DNA of 64,000 bases, taken from assembly GCA_009869945.1 (NCBI GenBank), contig WIXG01000328.1, positions 1 through 64,000 on the forward strand, written 5' to 3'. Positions 54,382 through 64,000 of the stretch are shown here, piece after piece. A program made the position numbers and the translations under genes. This DNA comes from Mesaphorura yosii (taxonomy: Eukaryota > Arthropoda > Collembola > Poduromorpha > Tullbergiidae). Under the pieces are notes generated by a model, which made no database searches, had not been told where the DNA came from, and saw only the letters and a list, made by a program, of their open reading frames with translations. Position 1 is the first letter of the stretch. Every line of letters starts with the position of its first letter.

Positions 54382-55907
54382 ATGACTTTGAAAATCAAAT
54401 ACTTAATTTTCTTGCTTGTGGCTTGGACGCCGACGTACTTGAGCCGCCACGACGTCCAAAATTCTAGCACTGTCCTCCATAATTTTGGCGGTCGCCCACT
54501 TGTCGTCCTGCTGGAAGAATTCTGGACCCGTCCAACCCCCGAGCTCGGAACCCTCACGGCGCTGACGGTTAACGGCAGCGAATTTCACGCGTTTGGATTG
54601 GGCGTGCCGCAATTTTGGGATTTTCAAGATACGCTCAATTTTACGCTACGCATCTTACCAAGCAGCCGGGTCGTATCGGAGCGAATCAGTGAGAGCAGAA
54701 ACAATTCGGCTACGGGGGAAGGAGGGCGTCTGATGCGTGGGGAGGCCGACGTGACTCACATGTACTTGTTCGAGCCTTTTATACTCAGAATCGGCCTTTT
54801 CGAGTATTTGCATCCGATTCAAACGCAGTGGCATTACGTCATCTTCAAACAGCCTCCAGTCGTTCTGTATCGTTCGATATACCTGGACCCGTTCACGCTG
54901 AGTTTGTGGGTGGCCTGGCTCGGAGCGTGCGTGTTGATTACGATCATGCTTTATTTGGCCCGGGGTCTGGCGCTGGAAGCGCTGGAGGCGGAGCATTCAG
55001 GCTCGGGCGAAAGTGCAGCGGGAGGCTTAATTTTGTGGATGATTTCGACGGTTACCGGAGGTTGTAAGCCAGAGATTCTAGATTTTAGTCGGATTTCTGT
55101 CGGTTTTCTTCTTGATTGCCGCCAATCGATTATTCATTTGCAGGCTATTCAATTGGCAGCCAACGCGATGGCCCGTCCGTTAAAATGACGACTTTAACGG
55201 CGAGCGTCCTCAACTTCCTGATGCTCTCAGTTTACATGGCGCTCATCATCTCCGCGCTTTCCCTGCGCGTCGATCCCGTCCGTCACCTGCACGACCTCCT
55301 GGACTACGACTATCAGCTAATTGCCAGTCCCAGCCACTCCGACCCCCACGATTTCACCCTCGACACGGCGCTCGGCGATCGGCTGAACAACGCAATGCTC
55401 AGAGATTTCGGACTTGGGAGTTACGGTGATTTTGTTTCGAAAGTCCTGAAGTCCAGCCCGGCGAACGGATTTTACGCGGCTCTCGAAGTCAGGCACGGCT
55501 TCTGGACGAATGCAAAACTCCAGAATTTTAGCGCTTCTCAAATTTGCGAGTTCGACCAGTCCACTGCGGGCGCCAGCTTCCGGTCGCTGGTGAATTTCAA
55601 GTATGCGATGCTCGTGAGGAAGGGCTCGTCGCTCAAAGAGCCCCTGAACAGGAAGATTCTGCAGATTCTCGAGAGCGGAATCAACCGGAGGCACGATGCC
55701 AGCTTCTTGTGGAGCGTCGTGGAGCGCTGCGAGCCACCCTCGCGCCACATCAAGCACCCAATTAATCTCATCGACACAGCCGACGCGTTTTATGTGCTGA
55801 TTGCTGGCTTGGCGTTTGGGTGCCTTGCCTTGGCGATAGAAAAATGCAAAATGCGTGACAAACTCACGCGCGCGTGTGGACAATTGAAATTGAAAATTAG
55901 GAATTAG
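54382..55907 (+). CDS. ionotropic receptor, copy 2
   Basis: Exons 54382-55063 and 55144-55907 join across GTAAGC...TTGCAG with a split Cys codon and encode 481 residues, the same length as copy 1. The ATG at 54382 gives a leader (KIKYLIFLLVAWTPTYLS). It is collinear with copy 1: TALTVNGSEFHAF, WDFQDTLNFTLRILPSSR, EADVTHMYLFEPFILRIG, YRSIYLDPFTLSLWVAWLG, TLTASVLNFLMLSVYMALII (M3), EVRHGFWTNAKLQNFSASQI, INRRHDASFLWSVVERCEPP, and a C-terminal M4. The intron lies between the pore region and M3; copy 1 has none at that place. It is a predicted ligand-gated cation channel with unknown ligand. Confidence 0.87.
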
Positions 55908-55996
55908 CAAATAATTATGGCAGCTTCAAAGCGAGTAAACGTTAGTGATTGTAATTAGTGTAATCGCGTGATTGCGATTTGAAGAAATCTCTTGAG

Positions 55997-56330
55997 AACG
56001 TAACTGTGATCTCGAAAATTACAGGTTTCGATTCATCGTCATAATCTCAAAGTTGCACAAAGCACGATAACTCACACAATTGTTTGCGTTTATGTTTGTA
56101 GACTGTTCATCGTACGTGATGCGTTCAGTCAATAATCAACAATGAGATGAAAAGTTGTAATCCTTGTGCACAAGATTAAATGTCGCTTATTATAATAATT
56201 ACAGATTACAAATTTGTGCTACTGTGCTACTGTGCTGCGTTGGGCTGAAAAGAAATTAGCATAAACACCTTCATTAAATTGTGGCATCTTTCTTTTTCCT
56301 GCGTTGCTCCGATTCATATTCGAGATGACA
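55997..56330 (+). repeat. direct repeat downstream of IR copy 2 (solo IR 5' flank)
   Basis: A second copy of the 53800-54148 sequence, which lies upstream of IR 2. No IR coding sequence follows it, suggesting the flank of a lost gene copy. Confidence 0.65.
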
Positions 56331-58057
56331 TAAATTCGCAATGTCGCGTTTCGCATTTCGCGAATTGCGAAATTGCGACTTTCGCTTTGCTGCGGAAGGA
56401 AACATTTTTTTGCTCGCGCGATGAGTGTAATTTTAAAATTTGGCATGATTTTAAGCAATTTTGGCTTTGCAGCTCAAAATAACTTGCTGGCAGCCCCAAA
56501 ATGAGTTTATCGCGTGTGGAGGTCGATGCAGCATGCACACGAAACGGATTCCATTTTGGGCGAATTAATTGCCCTGCTAATGAGCTTTTAGCTGTCACTT
56601 TTCTTGTTTTCAAGTCAAGCCAAGCCGTGTAAAGTCAACTCAGCGCTTGTCGTTCACGAATTTAATGAGGCTTGTAAAAGTCATACCACTGCCAAACATT
56701 GCATCGCTTCAAACCAGTTAATTGGACTGTCATTTATGCTAAACGACCAAACGAACGAGAAGAACGGCTCAACGGAACGGTGGTCAAGGCTCACGAATTA
56801 CGAAGGCGATGTGAATTGTGCAATTAGCGTTTAACGGCAGCGATGACTGCTTTGACGGGCAGCCCAAAAGTAGTGTAGTGCGGCGGCAATTGAGAGTTTT
56901 TGTCTCCCACACGCAACTCGAGGACAACTCAAATATGAGAACAAGCACTCATAATTTTTGTTTATTGCGAGTTGCGCAATGCAAATGCAGCGCGAAGAAG
57001 CATAAAAGCTCATCTTCGTTGTTGTGGTTAAACGCAGCCCCAGCTGTCAATCATCTTTTCTGACTTGTCCTGCGGGAGAAGATTACAAAATATGCTTCGA
57101 GATGAAGATTCAAGATTTTGCTGATCGCATTCTAAAAATAGACGCTATGCTATTCCATTTTGACTGACGAAACGATTTGTCTCAATTTCTACGAAAATGA
57201 CACAAAATTTCATCTGCGCGTTTAATTGCATTTGCAATTAAGTGCAATTTACGGAGAAATGAAATAAGAAATCTTTAATTTTACTGCGGCAACGCCGGCG
57301 AACGCAAGATTGCCATAAATCGTAATTACAATTTACAAATCTACGAAGATTTCAAAGTTGGGCTGCAAATTACGGCTATGGCGTTGTGGTGTTTTGATTA
57401 TGTGACGCGACGACGCGACTTTGACGCTTGTCGCTGATAAGCGTCACGTAAGCGCTGGCTCACGTACCATTCATTAAGCGGTACAAATATTAGGTCACGA
57501 CAACAATGGCACGACAATAATAACACGAGCGTTAAGAATAACATCTTTTTCTTCTTCTTCTGACTCGACTTTCGCTTTTACATTCATCTCAAAGCAGAAG
57601 AACAGCAAAATGGAACAATGATGAGTTAACGATTTCGTGCATCTTCGCCGTTGCCGTATGGAATTCGCACTATTTTTAATTACTCGCCTGCCGCTAATTT
57701 TGAGAATGCGAACTCACGTGTTGACAGATGCTGTGATCTATTTTTGTCATCTTCCCGTCTTCGTCGTCACCGCTTCGTGAGACTGACAATTCGAACCTGA
57801 GTCTCGGCTTAATTTAATTTGTGGCTTTTCCGTTATTCGCGAATGACAACCGAGTCGACTCGACTCGAGTCATCTTTTTATTGTTCTCCCACTGCAAAAG
57901 TTCTGAATGCTGTAATCATCTCGAGATTTTTGATCTCGCATAAATTATTATCCTTGCCTGGCTCCGCACGCCGCGCCGTACCGAGCTGAGAAACGAAACC
58001 AGATCATATTCGAGAATTCGAGTACGAGCCGTGCCGAATGACGCGTCAGGCTGTAAT
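56331..58057. other. gene-poor DNA
   Basis: No supported gene. A (TTC)n-like run lies near 57548-57562. Confidence 0.5.
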
Positions 58058-58265
58058 CATTTACCGTTGGATTAAAGTCCTATAAATCATAATTACTGGC
58101 TCACACTCGGATTTTTATTCTCATCGCTACACACAAATTAATGTTACGTAAAGACCCGACTCGCCGACAAAGGCTGTTGCTAATTTGCGTTGCGCAGTGC
58201 ATTAATATTCTGCAAATGGAAGACGACGAAAGAATTTTAATCAAGCGTGCTGGCGCTGCGTCAGC
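58058..58265 (-). repeat. inverted partner of 60323-60540
   Basis: The reverse complement contains GATTAAAATTCTTTCGTC, TTTGCAGAATATTAATGC and TAATCCAACGGTAAATGAT, all present in the same order at 60323-60540. Confidence 0.65.
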
Positions 58266-60322
58266 GTCAAGCAAGTCATGCGAGTGCGAGTAAACTTTGC
58301 GAATGCGAATTTGCTGTTTGAAGGTTAGGCGCGAGTAACGCAGTCTTTCATGCATTAAATTTAAGCAGCATATTTTTAGATTGATTTCAGGAAGTGATTT
58401 CAGGTGTCAAGCGGTTGCGGAAAAATTGCAATTAAAAGTCACAGGCCGTAAATTGGCAAAACGCGAAATCATCGCCAGAAATTGCCTGCGGGCCTTGGCA
58501 ATGATTATTGCCTTTAATTCGTGAGTTTGAAAATGCAAAATTAATCAGAGTACTTAAAATTGCGTCTTAATTAGCGTGCGAACTGTGAATTGGCAAGATC
58601 GCCTTTGGCCCCGGTTCTTAACGATCTTAATTCATTATTAAATTGGCAGCGTGGAGTTAAACAATAAATCTTTGTCGCGGTCGCCGTTTCCGCCGCTCCT
58701 TTTTCGAAGAAATTGCTCAATCATGGGCAATCGCGCTCGCCTTATAAATACATTTTAATTAAATAAATCTCCAGATCAATTTCATAAACACGAACACACA
58801 CGCAGCCGCACGCTGCAATTTTGTGTGCGATTTGAGATTTGTGGAGGCGCTGCTCGTTATTTGAGCCGCGGACACAAGGACAAGTGCCAGCCTGTCATTC
58901 CAAACTTGGAGTCTTAATTTTTATTACTGCTCTGAAGTTATGATCGATCTTCTTTGTTCATGTCTGCATTTAGTTTACGAGTGAATGATTCAAATGTGAA
59001 TTTACAGTCATCCATTTACAGCCAAATCAAGGCAAAAGTTGGCTTGACAGTTTTATTTTAGTGAAATGCTCCAAATTCGGCGTGATGCCATGCGGCATAA
59101 TCAAAATTCGCAATCAAGACCAAAATATTTCCTGATAACGGAAACAACCACATCAGTCAAAGACTGCAACAGAATTGCTAAGCAACAAAATTCTTGTAAT
59201 CTATTTTGTGGTTGTGAATTCAGGCTTGTTGAGACCACAACGCAACACGACCGGGGCGGCCGGCCGTGCTGAATTCCTCATGAACACGGCCGCAGTAAAC
59301 ACGCAGTGAATACGAGATGAAGTTGAAGACGGCGACGACTTGAATTGGGTTAAAATGTAATTAATGAGACGCCTGCGATAATTTATGTGGAGAATTCTTC
59401 AGGCTTTTAGTGTGTCATTAATGCGCGAATGCACCAATGCATTTTTGCATTTTTCATGAGCTGCAGCCTGCAACTGCTTAAACAGCACGTGAAGTTGAAG
59501 TAAAGCGATGTATATGCGCTGCGCAAAGATGAAACGGATCTTAACAAAGGAAAGATGATTTATGCGTCTTCTTCACATGAGACGAGACAACGATTAACGA
59601 GATTCTAATCTAAATGGAGCAGAATGCAATACAATCGGAATTCGATGCGAAAAAGCAACAGGTGCAGTGCACAAAAGTGTCATACTGACATAAATTGAGA
59701 GCAACTTACCTTTAGTTTAAACCTCGCGCTGCCTGGCCGCTACCGTCGCGTTCTTAAAATTCCGACTCTGCAAAACAATAAAATACGCACTCAGTTAAAA
59801 TTTACGATTTTGACCAATCAAGAAAAATAAAGCTGTTCGCCTTGCTTTGGCGTAGCGCTTAAATGGTGCAGATGCAAATCAGCTAACATGCGAAAAAAGG
59901 AGCGAGCGCGACAAAGATTTATCGTCTTTAATTACACATGTAGCCAAATTAATAACTGATTAATTGCTGGCTTGATTAATTCGTTGAAAAGTGAAACCGC
60001 ACTGAATTTGGCCTGCGTTAATTAAGACTTCAAAAATTCGTTTTAAGACGACGTTGTCCCTTTGACTGCGGCCGGCAATTTGTATGCAAAACGAATTAAC
60101 GCGGCCCGCGCGATTACCATTAAAATAGCAATTGCGGAATTACGCTGTTTACTGCAATTACCACTGCCAAGGGCGTCTGGCTACTTTGTGAATTTTAATT
60201 GCAAAATTACAAGTTTGTCAAGTGCGAGCCCGCAATGCAATGCAAAACTGCAATGTTTTTCTTCTTCCTTAATTTAATTTGTACGCGTCCGCGTCGTCGC
60301 ATGAGAATCTGCTCTCCAAATC
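58266..60322. other. gene-poor DNA
   Basis: No supported gene. An acceptor-free AT-rich stretch with no RNA gene recognised. Confidence 0.5.
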
Positions 60323-60540
60323 TTGCATGTCAGCTTGACACTGCACGTCTGATTAAAATTCTTTCGTCACCTCCTCTCATTTGCAGAATATTAATGCTAG
60401 TGCACGGCACACAAATTAGCTACGCGTTTCAAAAACCTGCTTGCCTGAAAAAGTCCTGCCTGCGTGCAATGCAATTCGCATTCACGTAATTCGTAATTAT
60501 GATTTATGTGATTTTAATCCAACGGTAAATGATCACAAAG
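60323..60540 (+). repeat. inverted partner of 58058-58265
   Basis: See the entry at 58058; about 200 bp, function unknown. Confidence 0.65.
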
Positions 60541-60837
60541 TCGTCTGCCTTGTTCGCTCTGCTCCGGTTTCAAGCGTCTCCCTGAAAAACATGAGAACCG
60601 ACGAACATGGGACGACTCACAGCTTGAAGTTTTAAAGAATTGCGATGCAAAATAAAATTAAGCCGGCTCAAATTAGAAATTGCTGCTCACAGCAGGCTAG
60701 CGGCCAAAAAAAATAGAGCAGACTCGGAATTTTGCTCGAGACTGAGCAACAATGCAGAAAGTAAGCGACAGGCGACACGACTTGAACCTACATGCGGAAC
60801 TTTCGCGAAAACTCACAGCGCAGCGTATTTTGACGTT

Positions 60838-61006
60838 GACACGTAACAAGGTAATAATTGCATAACTAGTCTCATTGTTTGCTTTTTGTCAAAATTAACC
60901 ACAACACGGCAATTACGAATGAATCCATCTTTTATTTATTGCATAATGAAAATTCACAGATCACTTTCGCAGCTTAGCCCATGCAAATGACGAATTGTAA
61001 ATTGCG
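60838..61006 (+). repeat. direct repeat downstream of IR pseudogene
   Basis: Shares GACACGTAACAAG, TCATTGTTTGCTTT, CATCTTTTATT, ATCACTTTCG and CGAATTGTAAATTGC with 62626-62825 in the same orientation, so the IR pseudogene is bracketed by it. Confidence 0.6.
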
Positions 61007-61029
61007 CATGCGCACAATAACAACTCTCT

Positions 61030-62416
61030 TTAAAATCTCGCATGTCTTGCGAATTTTTCCACGAGGAGCACAGCGCACGGTTCACAAAGACCAAAGGCCA
61101 TCACGTAAAATGCTTCCATCGTGTCCGTCAGATTGATCGGATCCTTCGAGTACCGCTGCGAGGGTGCACAGCTTTCGACGACTGCGAGCATGAAATGGGC
61201 TTCATTCCGGCGGTTGATTCCGCTTTCGAGTGTTTGAACGATTTTTAAATTGAGCACCTCGCGCAGAGGCGAATCTTTTCTCACGAGCATCGCCTGCTTG
61301 ACTTGGGCGAGTGAGCGGAAGTTGGACAGGCCACAAATTTGATGGGCCGTGAAATTGAGAATTATTGCATTTGTCCAAAAGCCGTGCATGACTTCGAATG
61401 CTGCGTAATGCGTGTGTGGTGCTGTCGAGTCGCCCGCGAGCGCTTTGATGATAGTCTCATGATACGACAGAAAATTCTTATGAGTCATATTGTACAGTGT
61501 GTCACTCAACCCCCAGTCAAGAGTGAAGCCCTGAGGGTCGGGAGCACCCGGCAACTCAATTCCCTCGTAGCCGTATTCTAGTAGGCCTGGAAAGCGCTTA
61601 ATTGGATCCGCTTGCACTGACAGCGTCGACACAATGAGGCCCGTGTAAATTGGGAGAACCACGAAGCTGAGCATGCCAGCTGTCAATGTTAATAGCTTAA
61701 CTGAGAGCGGGAATTTGGAATCGTGAGCTGCTGCCTGGGTCAAGGGAAATCCTTTCCCGCTGATGGTGCAAATCATCCACAAGGCCACTCTGCAGACGCG
61801 TCCGATGTTTCCATCTTTTCGGCGTCTTCGACTTTGATAGCAGAAATCGTCAGAATTATCAACACCCATGTAAACACCAACACAAGCCACAACGGACCCG
61901 AGAAGGGGTCAAAGAGAATTGACCTAAACAGTACGACGGACGGTTGCCTGAAGAAGACGTAATGATACTGCGTACGGACGGGATGCAAATATGCAAAGTG
62001 CCCCAGTTCCAGGACAAACTGCTCTAGATTATACGTGTGGATCACGTCAGCCTCCTGGAAAATAGCAGCGCTCCAGCACTCGTCGCCGTATTGTTTCTGT
62101 CTTTTGAGATTTGCTGGTTTTCAGCCAGTTTACTGACAATCACTCTCAGGCTGAAGTTAAGCATATCCTGAAAATCCCAGAAGGGCGCCAGCCCCGGGCC
62201 CAACGCGTGGAATTCACTGCCGTTCACAATCAGAGCGGTCTTCGTCCCGAATTGAGGGGTTTCCTTGGACCAGAATCTTTGTAGAATTATTTTGAGAGGT
62301 CGGCCATTAAAATTTATGGGTACAGGGATGGAATTATTTGGGAGTTCGCAGGTTAGAGAGAGCGTGGGCAAAGGCGCCAGAGAAAGAAATGCAAATTGAA
62401 CGAGCGTGCGAGCCAT
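61030..62416 (-). pseudogene. ionotropic receptor, copy 3 (frame-disrupted)
   Basis: The minus strand from the ATG at 62416 gives a leader and S1 start (ARTLVQFAFLSLAPLPTL; ALIVNGSEFHALGPGLAPFW). Near 62055 the reading frame changes by one base before EADVIHTYNLEQFVLELGHF, and near 61790 it changes again before RVALWMICTISGKGFPLT, M3 (AGMLSFVVLPIYTGLIVSTL), S2 (FEVMHGFWTNAIILNFT) and M4. The whole chain is collinear with copies 1 and 2, so it was once a full receptor of about 480 residues. A TTTTCCAG at the first break could be read as a splice acceptor, but skipping the preceding conserved stretch makes that unlikely. Two frame breaks imply a recent pseudogene, unless they are assembly errors. 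Confidence 0.75.
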
Positions 62417-62625
62417 TCTGAAATAAAACTGAATTCTATCCCATGAAATCTCAAATTGCGGAACATTTTCCTTATGTATTACAAATTAACGGAACTGCTG
62501 CCCAGGCCAAGAAAAGACGAATTATGACATAATTAGACTAACCGTCGCTCAAAGCGCCAAATACAAGCTGTGAAGGATTGACTTAAGATCTCACTTGAAG
62601 AAATTTCGTTATTCGTCTCGAATTT

Positions 62626-63410
62626 GACACGTAACAAGTTAATAATGGCGTTAACAAGTGCCATTGTTTGCTTTGTGTAGAATGTATACAGAAACTGACG
62701 TGGATTCGCGAAAGCGAATTCATTCATCTTTTATTGCAAAATTGCATAATGCCTCTCATAATACAAATATGAATGGAAAATCCACGTATCACTTTCGTAG
62801 TGCAGTGCGAATTGTAAATTGCAAACAATGACGAGGCGCTTTCGAGGCAATGTTGCTTCAATTTCGCCCTGAATTTGAGAGCATTTTGTTTATCTTGTAC
62901 ATCTTCACAGACGTAGTAGAATTGCTGACGCTAAATTACAGCGCTGAATTGAAATAATAAACACGGCCGGATTTGGAGTTTTGAAAGTACATCGTAAATC
63001 GCCGTCACATTTTCTGTTTCCTTTTATTGCTGTCATCGTGATAATAAATATTAAATACGAGGGTCTGCCAATATTTATTTCGACTTGTTATCTCTTCAGC
63101 TTGCCTGAGATAAGGTGCAAGAAGGTTACGACTTTTGACAGGAGTGGAGAGCAGGCGCGAGTTGCAAATCAGAATTTACGGCGAGTTTACGTGTATTTTA
63201 TTGTTGCTGTGCAACAGACAAAATCCGAGCCGAACCTATCCGTGCTAGGAATTTGTCACACGCTTCAATGAAGAGTGACGCGACGGATTCCGAACAAAAG
63301 GATGACGACGAACAGTGAACATGTGAGAAACCCCAAAGCCATAGCAACGATCAACGATGAGCATCTCGAATCACGATTTGTGGCTGAATTGGCGTATTTC
63401 CGTTACAAGT
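62626..63410 (-). repeat. duplicated DNA upstream of IR copy 3, inverted relative to 49847-50617
   Basis: The reverse complement aligns block by block with the 5' flank of IR copy 1 (see 49847). Its proximal 200 bp also recurs at 60838-61006. Confidence 0.7.
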
Positions 63411-64000
63411 CAAGCCAAGCAGTACGGATGCGAATTTGTAGCGAACATGTGAATGTGAACATGAATGTCTGACACTCGAAATTATGATTCAGTCGAATGC
63501 ATTTCACCATTTGAATACGTTTAGCGTGGGTGCTCTTTTCTTTTCAAGGCCTCACTGCTCTGCTCATTTGTGCATGTAATTAAACGTGCTCGCTCGTCCT
63601 AATTTTGTCGTCGCATTTTTGGTTCTGCTTTTTTGTAAGCGTATGATCTTGACTGCCAAAAATTCTCAACACGAGACGAAGATTTTGATTGAGCAATTGA
63701 GCTAAGCATAGGAACCTGTAACGAAGATACGCAGCGAGTTTTGATTAAAATGGTCAAAAAAGGCAAGTTTAAATTGCAATTTGATATGTTTAACGTTGAC
63801 CAACTGCATTTAAAATGGAAGCGTAAACGTCATAGATTTATGAGGCATGCTCGTTTCTGTCATGTCAAGCGTGCATTGAGAGTGAAAACGCGAGGCGCGG
63901 AGGTCTTCACTTCTGTCTCGACTTCGCCTCGTGCATTAATTAAGTTCTCAAGCATGCAATTGGCAATTAAAAATCTGCCAGACGCAGACGTAATAAATCT
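63411..64000. other. gene-poor DNA at window end
   Basis: No supported feature. Confidence 0.45.

Noticed and set aside
62040-62130. Intron that would rescue IR copy 3
   Set aside because: A donor GTAAAC and an acceptor TTTTCCAG exist, but splicing them would delete a stretch that aligns with copies 1 and 2, and a second frame break remains downstream.

Overview
The window is animal nuclear DNA, most likely from an arthropod and probably a springtail (Collembola). Coding exons are GC-rich and intergenic DNA is AT-rich. Most introns are about 60-100 nt with GT-AG ends, and several promoters carry TATAAAA about 70 bp before the ATG. The gene content includes AA15 lytic polysaccharide monooxygenases, NPC2-like proteins, arthropod gustatory receptors and ionotropic receptors. 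The taxon is an inference; no marker gene is present.

Layout. 0-5.3 kb: the 3' end of an unknown gene, two AA15 LPMO genes and an NPC2/ML gene. 5.6-6.0 kb: a MULE transposase remnant. 6.1-9.7 kb (minus): a six-exon receptor tyrosine kinase with Ig-like ectodomain. 11-11.7 kb: a third AA15 LPMO. 11.9-16.4 kb: a decay zone with three gustatory-receptor pseudogenes, a 525-bp inverted-repeat element with a TTA target duplication, and a pepsin-like pseudogene. 16.7-17.4 kb: a second NPC2-like gene. 18.1-23.1 kb: a complete MRP1-type ABCC transporter. 23.2-25.0 kb (minus): a tandem pair of unfamiliar acidic secreted proteins. 25.7-27.9 kb: a convergent pair of paralogous class A GPCRs. 29-31 kb: a chitin-binding-like gene and an unrecognised four-exon gene. 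31.6-35.1 kb: a PARP-UBA-SIM-RING-Deltex-C protein. 35.6-39.3 kb: an EGF-like pseudogene, two C-type lectins, a beta/gamma-crystallin-like gene and an orphan exon. 39.5-43.8 kb: two intact gustatory receptors with serine-protease leftovers between them. 45-47.3 kb: a PDZ protein. 47.3-64 kb: a gene-poor region with three ionotropic receptor copies (two intact, one broken) embedded in repeated flanking DNA, plus a dienelactone hydrolase gene.

The most notable gene is the 1,089-residue protein at 31.6-35.1 kb. It joins a PARP catalytic domain with an apparent H-Y-E triad to a UBA, a SUMO-interaction-like motif, a RING and a Deltex C-terminal domain. In vertebrates ADP-ribosylation and Deltex-type ubiquitin ligation are combined by the two-protein PARP9/DTX3L complex; here both halves lie in one predicted polypeptide.

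The other genes form two broad themes: extracellular polysaccharide and lipid handling (LPMO, chitin-binding, lectins, NPC2), and chemosensation or signalling (GR, IR, GPCR, RTK). All exon joins were inferred by eye from splice signals and phase agreement, and need transcript support.
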